From Prochlorococcus sp. scB245a_519A13 (lineage in GTDB: Bacteria > Cyanobacteriota > Cyanobacteriia > PCC-6307 > Cyanobiaceae), in the NCBI GenBank assembly GCA_000634415.1, contig JFNH01000098.1:1-64000 (forward strand): a stretch of 64,000 bases of DNA, given 5' to 3'. Made by a program: the position numbers and the translations under genes. Positions 41,453 through 50,095 of this stretch are shown piece after piece. Every line of letters starts with the position of its first letter. Position 1 is the stretch's first letter. The notes below the pieces were generated by a model, which made no database searches, was not told the DNA's origin, and saw only the letters and a list, made by a program, of their open reading frames with translations.

Positions 41453-42439
41453 TTATTTGCCGAATAAAAGGACATTTATTGATTCCTTTTCAACTAAATA
41501 TTTACTTAAGGCTTCACTATCTCCATGATGAAAAAATACATTTTTTGCTTCAGACTTTTTTACAACTTCCAGAATTCCATCCCAATCTGCATGATCAGAG
41601 ATTGCGAATCCTTTATCATATCCTGATCTTTTTCTTAGAGCTCTTATTGACATCCATCCACTCGCGAAAGCTGTTTGAATGTTTTTGAAATTTTTTAAAT
41701 AAGAACCCTTACTTAAAGATGGGGGTAATAATATAAGACTTCCTTTAAGTTCATCTATCTTTTTTTTATTTTCAATTTTTATAGTATCTTTAATATCAAT
41801 TCCAAGTTCCCTATAACTATTGTTCATCTTGTGAATACTGCCATGGGAATAAATATTACCTTTAAAATTTGTTTGACTAATTTCGTTTAACAATCTCTGA
41901 GCTTTTCCAAGTGAATAGCAGAAAAGTAAAGAAGTTTTTTCTGGTGAATTAATTATCCATTTTGAAATATCATTTGCTATTTTATTTGATTCATCCCATT
42001 TAAATATTGGCAAACCAAAAGTACATTCGCTTATTAAATAATCAGTTTTTACTATTTCATATTGTTTGCAGGTCTGATCTTTTTGAAGCTTAAAGTCACC
42101 TGAAATAAGCCATTTTTCTTCAGCAAAAATAAACCTTATTTGACTAGATCCAAGGATGTGACCGGATGGATGAAAAGAAATATTAATGCCATTTATCTTA
42201 AATTCTTCTCCATATTCAAAAGTCTTAATTTTGATATTAGCTCCAAATCTTTCTTTAAGAAGTATCGCAGTTTCCTTAGTAGAAATGTATTCTTCACAGC
42301 CAAATGTAAAGTGATCAAAATGAGCATGAGTTATTAATGCCTTTTTTACTGGCTTGCTTGGATCAATCCAAATATCAGCAAGTTCACAATAAAGATTTCC
42401 CTCTCTGTATCTAATTAAATATTCTTGTTTAGTTCTCAA
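41453..42439 (-). CDS. Ligase-associated DNA exonuclease (metallo-beta-lactamase fold)
   Basis: 328 residues. Metal motif THAHFDHFTFG (HxHxDH), then GHILGSSQIRF, ISGDFKLQKD (Asp ligand) and AISDHADWDGIL with C-terminal FFHHGDSEA. SNM1/beta-CASP-like organisation, TIGR04122 type. First gene of the four-gene operon; the promoter must lie in the 35 bp before it or further upstream. Confidence 0.9.
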   Translation of the reverse strand: MRTKQEYLIRYREGNLYCELADIWIDPSKPVKKALITHAHFDHFTFGCEEYISTKETAILLKERFGANIKIKTFEYGEEFKINGINISFHPSGHILGSSQIRFIFAEEKWLISGDFKLQKDQTCKQYEIVKTDYLISECTFGLPIFKWDESNKIANDISKWIINSPEKTSLLFCYSLGKAQRLLNEISQTNFKGNIYSHGSIHKMNNSYRELGIDIKDTIKIENKKKIDELKGSLILLPPSLSKGSYLKNFKNIQTAFASGWMSIRALRKRSGYDKGFAISDHADWDGILEVVKKSEAKNVFFHHGDSEALSKYLVEKESINVLLFGK

Positions 42440-42474
42440 AACATCATCTCTTACAATGAAGTTAATTTAGCTAA

Positions 42475-42888
42475 TTATGCCCACGCTTGTTTTGATAAAG
42501 CTATGGCTGAAATTGTTATTAAAGCAATAACTACAAATTTGTTACTCCAATTAATCATTAATGAACTAATTTTGTTGAAAGAAACTCTATTAGATGGCAC
42601 GATCTTTTTTTTATTCATAATGTGATGATTTTCATTATTCTCTAAGTAATTTAAATTTTTAATCTCATTTATTAATTTAGATTCGCAAGTTGAGAGTTGC
42701 TCTACTTGATTTAATAAATCAATATCTTGTGGTCTTAATAAATTATTTAATTCTTTAATTTGTATCTCATTTTTTTCTATAAATTCATTAACTATTTTAT
42801 CTGTATCTAAACCATTCTTTATTTTTAAAAGAATATCATCTCTTTCCCAGGATTTTTCAAGAGAATTTAAAATTTTGCTTATACTCAT
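42475..42888 (-). CDS. Tail-anchored hypothetical protein (137 aa)
   Basis: Helical soluble N-terminal part (SISKILNSLEKSWERDDILL) and a C-terminal span (KFVVIALITISAIALS). No family recognised. Lies 35 bp upstream of the repair operon on the same strand and may be its leading gene. Confidence 0.6.
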   Translation of the reverse strand: MSISKILNSLEKSWERDDILLKIKNGLDTDKIVNEFIEKNEIQIKELNNLLRPQDIDLLNQVEQLSTCESKLINEIKNLNYLENNENHHIMNKKKIVPSNRVSFNKISSLMINWSNKFVVIALITISAIALSKQAWA

Positions 42889-42972
42889 TTTAAGTATTTT
42901 TACTTATAATAAAGAAATATTTTTTTCTTCCGTGATTTATTCTTTTAAGTTATTAGAAAAAATAAGTTTTAT

Positions 42973-43254
42973 TTAAGATTTGCGAATCAGTCTGTTTGGG
43001 AAATAGCTTATTCTTGCTTTTTCTAAAATTTTTCTAGAACTGCTTTTAGCTTTGACGTTAGTTAAATTAACAACTTCATCTGATACATTTTTACCCGTTT
43101 CAAAATAAATCTTAATTTTTTCTAATTCTTGTTTATTTAATCTTTTTGTCGCACCTTTTGCGTTTATTCCAAGCTTCTTGCAGGCTAATAATATTCTATT
43201 ACTTTCGACATTAAGATCTTTGGCAATAGTAAAAATTGGAGTGTTGATAGACAT
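42973..43254 (-). CDS. Stand-alone IF2-N domain protein (93 aa)
   Basis: Residues 6-50 (PIFTIAKDLNVESNRILLAC, KLGINAKGATKRLNKQ) match the small helical domain at the N-terminus of bacterial IF-2; the C-terminal 40 residues are basic. No GTPase domain. Possible RNA/ribosome or DNA-binding adaptor; function unknown. Confidence 0.75.
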   Translation of the reverse strand: MSINTPIFTIAKDLNVESNRILLACKKLGINAKGATKRLNKQELEKIKIYFETGKNVSDEVVNLTNVKAKSSSRKILEKARISYFPNRLIRKS

Positions 43255-43352
43255 TATTTTCTTTAACTATAGAATTTATTATTAATAATATATTTATAAA
43301 TTAGAAATTAAAAATATTTTTAACTATTATTAATTTCAATGTTTTTGTTTAA

Positions 43353-44672
43353 TTAGGCTACTTCATCTTCGAAATTATTTAAATCATTAAACTTTTTTTT
43401 CATGGTTGGGTTATTTCTAGTTAATTTCTTTACTGTTAAATCTTGAGATTTGCTATCAGCGGATAAGAGATGTTTTTTTGAAAGAATTAAAGCTTCCTTA
43501 GTTTTTTGTAAATGGGTTATTGATTTATCAATTTCTGAAATTGCATCATTAAATCTATCTTGGGCAAGTGAAACATTTTTACCAACAGCATTTTTGAATT
43601 GCTCAAGAGTACTTTCAAAATTAGTAATGTCATAATTCTCGCGTTTCATTAAATCAATTTGTGATTTGTATTTTAAGGTTTCTATAGATGCATTTCTTAG
43701 CAGAGAAATAATAGGCAAGAAAAATTGCGGTCTTATGACATACATCTTTGGAAATCTATGAGATACATCTACTATGCCTGCATTATATAGATCACTATCT
43801 GGTTCTAATAAAGAAACGAGTACTGCATACTCACAAGATTTTTGCCTTCTATCTTTATCTAATTCTTTTAAAAAATCTTCGTTTTTTCTTTTATTAGTTC
43901 CATTTAAACTTTCATTCTTCATTTCAAACATTATGGATACGACTTCGATTTTATTTTCATCAAACTCTCTAAATATATAGTCTCCTTTACTTCCAGAAGT
44001 AGCATCATTATCCTTTTCGAAATATGAGTTCTTAAACGCAGACGCACGATTCAGATTAAATTGGGTTTCACAATGGATTTCTAAGGATTCCCCTACCATC
44101 TTTGTAGATAATCTAGATTTCATTTCTCTTAACTCCTGAATAGTCAGGTCCCTTTCACTAATTTTGCTTTTAAACTTTTCTTCAATTAATTTTTCATTAA
44201 TTGAATGTTCAAGCCTCATCTTTTCAATGGAATTTGTTAGAGAATAGTTTTCTTTTTCTAAATTAGTAACAGCTTCACTTACTTTGTTTTTTAGAGATAA
44301 TTCTGAAATTAAAGACTGGTTTTTAATTTCATCCTTTAACTTGATTAATTCATTGTTCAGTGAATTAATTTTATTTGTTGCTTGATTTTTTAAATCATTA
44401 AGAGCAGTTGTTTTCTTTTCTTCAGCTATTTTTAATTTATATTCAAGAGTTTGGATCTCAGATTCTTTAATACGATTTTGCTCTAAAAAATTTATCTTTA
44501 ACTCATTTTTTAAAATTTCCAAAGCTTTTTTATTATCTTCTTCAGCCAAGATAAGTCTTTCTTTTATTTGCTTATTAAATTCTTCGTCTTTTATCTGAAG
44601 AAGTATTTCTTCAAAGCTGCTGGGATCAATTCGGAAAGTTTTGCCGCATGAAGGACATTTAATATCTTTCAT
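43353..44672 (-). CDS. DUF2130 protein with long coiled coil
   Basis: 439 residues. N-terminal half-ribbon KCPSCGKTF, coiled coil at about 25-185, DUF2130 core from about 190 (MVGESLEIHCETQFN, GSKGDYIFRE, SIMFEMKNES, CEYAVLVSLLEPDSD, MYVIRPQFFLPIISLLRN). The D-x(n)-ExK arrangement resembles restriction-endonuclease-like folds; nuclease activity is not established. Confidence 0.88.
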   Translation of the reverse strand: MKDIKCPSCGKTFRIDPSSFEEILLQIKDEEFNKQIKERLILAEEDNKKALEILKNELKINFLEQNRIKESEIQTLEYKLKIAEEKKTTALNDLKNQATNKINSLNNELIKLKDEIKNQSLISELSLKNKVSEAVTNLEKENYSLTNSIEKMRLEHSINEKLIEEKFKSKISERDLTIQELREMKSRLSTKMVGESLEIHCETQFNLNRASAFKNSYFEKDNDATSGSKGDYIFREFDENKIEVVSIMFEMKNESLNGTNKRKNEDFLKELDKDRRQKSCEYAVLVSLLEPDSDLYNAGIVDVSHRFPKMYVIRPQFFLPIISLLRNASIETLKYKSQIDLMKRENYDITNFESTLEQFKNAVGKNVSLAQDRFNDAISEIDKSITHLQKTKEALILSKKHLLSADSKSQDLTVKKLTRNNPTMKKKFNDLNNFEDEVA

Positions 44673-44803
44673 TTTTTAATTACAAAATTAATATTAGAAG
44701 GGATTTAATATTCGAATTATTTAAAAAGAATATTATTCTTGACTAAGAATAAACAATGAACTAATATTATGCATTAAAAAATAAAGTAATTACTCAATAA
44801 AAG

Positions 44804-45172
44804 TTATATTAATCCTGATTCCTTAAGAATGTTTATTTTATTTGCTAATTCTATATCTGCAGAGGATATTGAGCGGTCTAAAGTTTTGTGCGATGAAACT
44901 GTATAACCACTATCATCAACAAATTCGTCTTCCCCATCATTTAAGTGGGCATTTTCATTTTGGAGATCTTTAAAATTATTCGACTTGAATATATTTGACT
45001 TGCTGATATTACTATATCCAAAATTCGCAATTCCTCTGGCATCTAATGCTTCCTCAACTAATATTCCAACTACTTTAGATCTACTTATAGATTCGCTCTT
45101 GGATATTTCATCAATAATTTCAAGTACTCTTTTTCTGGGAAGATATCCTATCCTTTTAACTTTATTTTCCAT
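44804..45172 (-). CDS. Ribbon-helix-helix-like regulator (122 aa)
   Basis: Start at ATG 45172 (MENKVKRIGYLPRKRVLEII); RIGYLPRKRVLEIIDEISKS followed by ISRSKVVGILVEEALD fits a strand-helix-helix CopG-type DNA-binding fold. C-terminal region is Asn/Ser-rich and acidic, with a final helix (ADIELANKINILKESGLI). Target unknown. Confidence 0.6.
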   Translation of the reverse strand: MENKVKRIGYLPRKRVLEIIDEISKSESISRSKVVGILVEEALDARGIANFGYSNISKSNIFKSNNFKDLQNENAHLNDGEDEFVDDSGYTVSSHKTLDRSISSADIELANKINILKESGLI

Positions 45173-45401
45173 AATTCTTTCCATATGTCAATATTGTAAC
45201 ACTTCTGTCAAATTAATTCAGATTTTGATTCATAGCACTTATGTATAAATTTAAATAGTAGAATTAAAGTAAAATTTCAAAGAACACTCATTCAAAGTTA
45301 ATTCTCAAATACTCATGGGGATAGTTTTAAATGCTTCTTTTAATTACTTTTTCAGTTTGGTTCTGATTTTTGAAATTTTCTAAATTTAAATTCCAAATAT
45401 T

Positions 45402-45605
45402 ATGAAAGATAAACTATATGATAATGCTGATAGCTTTGCAATGTCATTTGATGAGGAATGGGAAAATGTTGATTGTGATGATATACGATTAAAGATAGAT
45501 AAGGTATTAGAACTTTTATCTAATCATCCTTTTTTCATATCTAATCCTGAAAATGCTAGAAAAATGGCAGAATTTAGGATATTTTCATTAAAAAAATTTC
45601 AATAA
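45402..45605 (+). CDS. Hypothetical protein (67 aa)
   Basis: Acidic helical protein (MSFDEEWENVDCDDIRLKI, LSNHPFFISNPENARKMA). No family recognised. The 217-bp gap before it holds nothing else I can name. Confidence 0.5.
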   Translation: MKDKLYDNADSFAMSFDEEWENVDCDDIRLKIDKVLELLSNHPFFISNPENARKMAEFRIFSLKKFQ

Positions 45606-45661
45606 TTATTTTTAAATTTTTAAAGTTAATTTTTTTAAAATCAATTTTAATTACTTAAGAT

Positions 45662-45835
45662 TTAAATAGTTGGTGAATTAAAAAATCCCTTACTGTATAA
45701 AAATATTATTATGCCAATAATTGGACCTATCCCAAAAACAAAAAGTACTAATTTCGCAGAATTTTTTGTTTGACCCAATTTTTGATCTTTTAAATTTGAA
45801 TTAGTTTGTTTTTTTTTAGAGTTTTTCTTTTTCAT
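45662..45835 (-). CDS. Small membrane protein (57 aa)
   Basis: ATG 45835 gives MKKKNSKKKQTNSNLKD and a span (AKLVLFVFGIGPIIGIIIF). A longer frame from 46006 runs into the divergent gene at 45971 and is not preferred. Unknown function. Confidence 0.6.
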   Translation of the reverse strand: MKKKNSKKKQTNSNLKDQKLGQTKNSAKLVLFVFGIGPIIGIIIFLYSKGFFNSPTI

Positions 45836-45970
45836 GAAGAATATACTACTACAATTCGACTTTAAAAGATTTTGATATGTTATTGGGTTTGAAAAAATTT
45901 TCAAATTGACAAAACTTATATGGGAGTCAAAAAAGATCGTATTGTATAATGTAAAGAATATAAAGGAAAT

Positions 45971-46168
45971 ATGAGCGCAACTAAGAGAGAGGAAGTTTGT
46001 TCTCACCTTAGATATATAAGGTTAGAGCTTAGAGAGATGCATCAAATGCTCATCAAAGAAGATTTGTTGCCAGATCTTAATGAAGCAAAGGAAGTACTTG
46101 CACAGCTTGATGCTTTATTGGATTTATTATCAGAAAAAAAAGTAACCAAGATAAAAAGTCAATTTTGA
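45971..46168 (+). CDS. Hypothetical helical protein (65 aa)
   Basis: MSATKREEVCSHLRYIRLEL followed by LPDLNEAKEVLAQLDALLD; two amphipathic helices. No family recognised. Confidence 0.6.
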   Translation: MSATKREEVCSHLRYIRLELREMHQMLIKEDLLPDLNEAKEVLAQLDALLDLLSEKKVTKIKSQF

Positions 46169-46192
46169 GAGCTTTAAGTTAAATTGATTGTA

Positions 46193-46387
46193 TTAAAGAT
46201 AATTTGTAGCTGATTCTATTTTTTTTCTATTGTCGTGCATCTGTTCTAATTTATTGTAAATTTCTTTAATTTGGATTTGTATTAGATCGGTCGAATGTAT
46301 ATTACTTAACGCATCTAATGTTGATAGAAGGCTTTCTTTGGCTTCAATTAAATGTCTACATTCTTTACTGCCTGCTTCGTATGACAT
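46193..46387 (-). CDS. Hypothetical helical protein (64 aa)
   Basis: SKECRHLIEAKESLLSTLDA and IKEIYNKLEQMHDNRKKIES. Convergent with the 65-aa gene, 24 bp apart; both are small two-helix proteins. Confidence 0.5.
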   Translation of the reverse strand: MSYEAGSKECRHLIEAKESLLSTLDALSNIHSTDLIQIQIKEIYNKLEQMHDNRKKIESATNYL

Positions 46388-46530
46388 AGGATTAATATAA
46401 TTAAAACTATTATCTTAAATATATTAAAAATTCTTCCGTATTGCTTGATACTCTTATTAAATCCATGCTTATTATTGTAATTTTCAATACAGAATATGAA
46501 TTTTTTTTTACTAAGATTCAATAAAAACAA

Positions 46531-46713
46531 ATGAAAGAAAACTCCTACGATTATAAATTCTGTATTGATTTGGCACTAGAAAATGCAAAAAAAAGAATTA
46601 ATTTATTAGATAATTTTGATAAAAAGTGTGTTCTAGAAGAATATAAAGAATGGATTAATGATGGTTTAAATAAGCATAAGGTTTTACTACTAAGAGATGA
46701 TCCGATCATCTAG
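46531..46713 (+). CDS. Hypothetical protein (60 aa)
   Basis: MKENSYDYKFCIDLALENAK followed by VLEEYKEWINDGLNKHK; charged, helical. No family recognised. Confidence 0.5.
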   Translation: MKENSYDYKFCIDLALENAKKRINLLDNFDKKCVLEEYKEWINDGLNKHKVLLLRDDPII

Positions 46714-46733
46714 GAAATATGTAAAAATATTTT

Positions 46734-46829
46734 TTAATTCTTTGAACTAGAAGTAACCCTAAATAAAAAATAAAGACTTACGATAAAAATCACTGACAGA
46801 ATAAAAGTTAATGATGAAAAACTATCCAT
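46734..46829 (-). CDS. Tiny membrane protein (31 aa)
   Basis: MDSFSSLTFILSVIFIVSL with YFLFRVTSSSKN: a single span with a short polar tail. Intact frame between two other small genes. Confidence 0.45.
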   Translation of the reverse strand: MDSFSSLTFILSVIFIVSLYFLFRVTSSSKN

Positions 46830-46888
46830 ATCTATATTAATTAAAAAATTTATTTAACTATAGCAGTTGAGTTAAATAATTCCTGCAT

Positions 46889-47017
46889 TCAATTTTCTTT
46901 CAAAAGTGAAAGAATAAATTTATTCAAACTTTCTTTTTCTAAAAATATTTTTTTCTTCTTATAAGTCTTTAATTTCTTAAAAATTAAATCAATTAAGTGT
47001 TCTGATTTTGGAGTCAT
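46889..47017 (-). CDS. Small basic protein (42 aa)
   Basis: MTPKSEHLIDLIFKKLKTY then KKKKIFLEKESLNKFILSL; strongly basic, helical. Ten bp after the lipoprotein gene on the same strand. Confidence 0.4.
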   Translation of the reverse strand: MTPKSEHLIDLIFKKLKTYKKKKIFLEKESLNKFILSLLKEN

Positions 47018-47026
47018 ATATTAAAT

Positions 47027-47377
47027 TTATTTTTCCAATAAATAAATTTTCTCTTCACCTATTTTATCTGGCTTTGTTATTTTACATCCTTTATCTTTTT
47101 CCATATTGCAATCTTTTGAAGCAGGAACAGATTTCCAGGTACAAATTTTTTCTTGGGATTCTTCTTTTAAAATATTCCATCCATCATCTAAGTATTCTGA
47201 AATACCATCCTCTCCACAAGAAAACTTTATTTCCATTCTTTTCTTTTCTGAATTAGGATTATCCTCAATATTTTTTTCCAAATTATTTGTGGGATACTCT
47301 TGATTAGTGGATGTCCTACAAGAAATTAAGGAAATTGCGATTAAAATTAACATAGGAACTTGTTTTATTATTTTCAT
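47027..47377 (-). CDS. Small lipoprotein (116 aa)
   Basis: Lipoprotein signal with lipobox (MLILIAISLISCRTS; ISC). Mature part has four cysteines (FSCGEDG, KICTWKS, KDCNMEK, KGCKITK) likely forming two disulphides in the periplasm. No family recognised. Confidence 0.65.
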   Translation of the reverse strand: MKIIKQVPMLILIAISLISCRTSTNQEYPTNNLEKNIEDNPNSEKKRMEIKFSCGEDGISEYLDDGWNILKEESQEKICTWKSVPASKDCNMEKDKGCKITKPDKIGEEKIYLLEK

Positions 47378-47418
47378 TTTTTTAACTTTTGATGATTCTA
47401 AATTATTTAAATTATAGT

Positions 47419-47595
47419 TTATTTTGATTCTATTAATTTTAATAGTTTATCCATTTTATGCATCAAGTCTTTTACATCACTTGGCTTCGGTAATATTAAT
47501 TCTTCCGTAACTTCTAAATGCATTTTCTTTAAGTTTTGCCTCAAATCTTTTAAATGCATTTTTACGTTTTCCTTCTTTTGTTTTATATCAGTCAT
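47419..47595 (-). CDS. Small basic helical protein (58 aa)
   Basis: MTDIKQKKENVKMHLKDLRQ and LPKPSDVKDLMHKMDKLLKL; Met/His/Lys-rich helices. Intact frame; function unknown. Confidence 0.5.
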   Translation of the reverse strand: MTDIKQKKENVKMHLKDLRQNLKKMHLEVTEELILPKPSDVKDLMHKMDKLLKLIESK

Positions 47596-47676
47596 AAGAA
47601 TAAAATTAAAACTTTATTAAATTTAAAGTTACTATCATAATATTTAGATGCTTATTTATAGAAAATAATTCAAAAT

Positions 47677-48123
47677 TTAATTTTTTAAATTTTCAATATC
47701 ATAGATTTCTTCGCCACCATAACAAAAATTTGTAGATAACATTTTTATTTCTCTATTACTAATTCCGATTGTATTTTTATTTTTAATAATATAATTTTTA
47801 GCAACCGCTTCACAATCTAATTTATTTTTTGCATGTTTAATAACTGGAAAAAAATATACCAATGTAGTAATCACAGAAAAAAATATTATTATTGATTTTT
47901 TTTCATTTTTAATAAATTCTTTAGATGTTCTTTTGGCTTTTAATATTTTTATTAGTAATTTATCTGGTAAGCCTATTTGAACAAATAATATCTCTACCCA
48001 CCATGGAAGCTCCTTATCTTTCTTTTTCTTTAAGTTTGAGGAAGTATTCATTTTCTTGGCTTCATAGTTTTGGTTTTTCAGTACTTTGGGATTAGTTGTT
48101 TCTTTTTTATTCATATCATCCAA
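47677..48123 (-). CDS. Single-span protein with distal cysteines (148 aa)
   Basis: Basic cytoplasmic N-terminal 75 residues, a span at about 80-97 (IIIFFSVITTLVYFFPVI), then KHAKNKLDCEAVAKNYI and MLSTNFCYGGEE. Same design as the proteins at 8827 and 16472. Confidence 0.6.
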   Translation of the reverse strand: MDDMNKKETTNPKVLKNQNYEAKKMNTSSNLKKKKDKELPWWVEILFVQIGLPDKLLIKILKAKRTSKEFIKNEKKSIIIFFSVITTLVYFFPVIKHAKNKLDCEAVAKNYIIKNKNTIGISNREIKMLSTNFCYGGEEIYDIENLKN

Positions 48124-48241
48124 TGATTTTTTGGAATGTAGAGGTTTTATTTTGATTTGGAAACTATATCTTTATTTTATAAGTTTTAATTTAATTTATC
48201 TATGAATTTGAGTATTGTTAATCTGTATTTAGAATTTTTAA

Positions 48242-48511
48242 ATGGCAAAAAAAAGAAGGAAGTTAAATAAAGATTTTGAGAGAAAAATATATTCATCAAA
48301 AAAAAATGTCGAATTAGTACTGGCAAAAATCTATGATATCGATGATGAAGACATACAAAAAGAATATATGAGCGCCTTTAACAAAGTGGTTTACTTATAT
48401 GATGAATTAAAAGAAGATTACGAACGACAAGGATTTTCTGATGATTCTGAAGAACTTTTCACAAGCTATAAAAATGCATTTAATCTTTTCGAATCAGAAT
48501 TTGAAATTTAA
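48242..48511 (+). CDS. Hypothetical protein (89 aa)
   Basis: Very basic start (MAKKRRKLNKDFERK) and an acidic helical remainder (YDIDDEDIQKEYMSAFNKVV). No family recognised. Confidence 0.55.
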   Translation: MAKKRRKLNKDFERKIYSSKKNVELVLAKIYDIDDEDIQKEYMSAFNKVVYLYDELKEDYERQGFSDDSEELFTSYKNAFNLFESEFEI

Positions 48512-48524
48512 ATTCAATTTCTAA

Positions 48525-48731
48525 TTACCTTTTGTAAGGGGTTATAGGTATTTCAATTAGCTTTCCTTTTTTGAGATCAGATCTTTTCTCTTTTAAATTT
48601 TTGATACATAAAGATACTCTTTTCTCCTTTAAGCAAAATCTTTTTATTTGGTAATCAGTAAGCGATAATGATTTACTACTAAATGAAAAAAATGCTAATA
48701 AAAATATAAAAAAATTTAATACCAATTTCAT
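48525..48731 (-). CDS. Secreted hypothetical protein (68 aa)
   Basis: Signal peptide (LVLNFFIFLLAFFSFSSKSL), mature LTDYQIKRFCLKEKRVSLCI with a Cys pair, basic C-terminus. Unknown function. Confidence 0.55.
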   Translation of the reverse strand: MKLVLNFFIFLLAFFSFSSKSLSLTDYQIKRFCLKEKRVSLCIKNLKEKRSDLKKGKLIEIPITPYKR

Positions 48732-48772
48732 TTGTTCTCTCCTAAGTATTTTCTAATACTCTAATTTAATTA

Positions 48773-49045
48773 CTAATTATAAAGATCTATGATTTCTTTT
48801 AATTCATCTTTACTTAACTCTGTTGAAATAAAAACTTCTTGAGCTGTATTACCCTTTCTTGCGATTGCTTTATATCCGTTTATAGTTTTTACTGACAATC
48901 TAATTATCAATTTAGAGGATCTTCCCCTGGCTCTTGAAATAACAGCTGGAGTTATTGTCTTGATATTATTTTGCAGTGCTAATTTTTGAAGTATTGGAAT
49001 TAGACCTTCTATATTTGTACTATGATTTAAAACTAACCTTCCCAA
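48773..49045 (-). CDS. DUF2103 protein
   Basis: GRLVLNHSTNIEGLIPIL, ITPAVISRARG, IIRLSVKTINGYKAIARKG and QEVFISTELSKDEL match a small cyanobacterial family with a possible metal site (NHST). TTG 49045 gives a normal-length product of 90 residues. The frame is open up to ATG 49189, but that start would lie inside petN on the other strand. Confidence 0.72.
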   Translation of the reverse strand: MGRLVLNHSTNIEGLIPILQKLALQNNIKTITPAVISRARGRSSKLIIRLSVKTINGYKAIARKGNTAQEVFISTELSKDELKEIIDLYN

Positions 49046-49161
49046 TTTAAATTTTATTTCAATTCTATTGGGAAAATTTTGTTTCTGAGAAATTAACTTT
49101 AGCTTTAAAATGATTAAAAATTTTGAAGTTCTGTTATATTTATTAAAACGCTTAAATTCTA

Positions 49162-49263
49162 ATGATCTTTCAAATAGGCTGGGCAGCATTGGCTGCTATT
49201 TTTACTTTTTCAATTGCCATGGTTGTTTGGGGAAGAAATGGGGACGGATCCATTGACATATGA
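49162..49263 (+). CDS. petN: Cytochrome b6f complex subunit PetN
   Basis: 33 residues: one span and the family signature [21 protein letters not shown], with a slightly extended tail (GDGSIDI). PetN is an essential small subunit of the b6f complex in the thylakoid membrane. TGA overlaps the next ATG (ATGA). Too short for usual ORF cut-offs. Confidence 0.94.
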
Positions 49264-49400
49264 TTTCATTTTTAACTTATGAAGTCTATTTAAGTAAATT
49301 TCTTATCTTAACATCGTTTGTTTTACTGATATTCATAACATTAGCTGTAATTTATATATCCTATGTCTCTTGGAAAGATAAAAAAAGATTAAAAAAATAG
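49260..49400 (+). CDS. Small membrane protein coupled to petN (46 aa)
   Basis: Overlaps the petN stop by 4 bp. One span ([19 protein letters not shown]) and a basic tail ([10 protein letters not shown]). The coupling suggests a thylakoid protein made with PetN; function unknown. Confidence 0.6.
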
Positions 49401-49403
49401 TTA

Positions 49404-50015
49404 TTATTTCTTTTGATTTTTTTTCTTATCCTTAATTCTAAGCTCTTCAATTAATTCTTTTGCTTGTTCCATTTTTGATATGCTACTTTTGTAGATTCCA
49501 ATATCTTTTTCTGCTTTATTAGCAGATAAGCCTAACTTCTCAAAAATATCAGAGGTCATCTTATTTTTATCTGATTCATTTTTTTCTTTGAAATCTTGGG
49601 AGTTTGAAAATAATATATATATCCCTAAGTTCAAAATCCTTGAAGGATAAAGTTTAGTATCACTTTTTTCTACTAATAATTTTAAAATATCTTTAGATGT
49701 TTTATCCTTAAATTCTTTTTGAGACTTTTTAGATATTTCATTAATTTCCTTCGCCTCAAAATTTGAAGAACTGCATAAAGATTCAAAAAGTAGATCTAAG
49801 TGTTTTTCAGGTTGATATCCTTTCATTAATTCTTTGAATGTTTCGGTGAGGCCGACACAAAAGAGGCAATCTTGCGTAAATTCATTTTGATGGTTCAAAA
49901 GATTAAGTTCGACAAGCATTTCATCAACTATTCTTTTATATAAACCTGGAATGACGTAAGGAAATTTTTCATGAAATAACTTTTTGCTATCTGAAACAGT
50001 CAATTTTTCTTTCAA
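49404..50015 (-). CDS. psb29: Photosystem II biogenesis protein Psb29/Thf1
   Basis: TVSDSKKLFHEKFPYVIPG then LYKRIVDEMLVELNLLNHQN, CLFCVGLTETFKELMKGY and a basic coiled-coil C-terminus (SKMEQAKELIEELRIKDKKK) are diagnostic. Thf1 interacts with FtsH in photosystem II repair and thylakoid formation; ftsH is close by. Start is TTG 50015 or 50003, as no ATG precedes the conserved region. Divergent from clpP. Confidence 0.93.
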   Translation of the reverse strand: MKEKLTVSDSKKLFHEKFPYVIPGLYKRIVDEMLVELNLLNHQNEFTQDCLFCVGLTETFKELMKGYQPEKHLDLLFESLCSSSNFEAKEINEISKKSQKEFKDKTSKDILKLLVEKSDTKLYPSRILNLGIYILFSNSQDFKEKNESDKNKMTSDIFEKLGLSANKAEKDIGIYKSSISKMEQAKELIEELRIKDKKKNQKK

Positions 50016-50095
50016 TTTTTTATATGTAAACCTTAATAAGGTTAGCGTATGTTGACTCAATATCGTTAATATCTAATAAACAGATAAATATTATT

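Noticed and set aside
43774-43830. GAGTACTGCATACTC palindrome as a LexA site
   Set aside because: Inside the DUF2130 coding region, without the recalled spacing, and with no promoter nearby.
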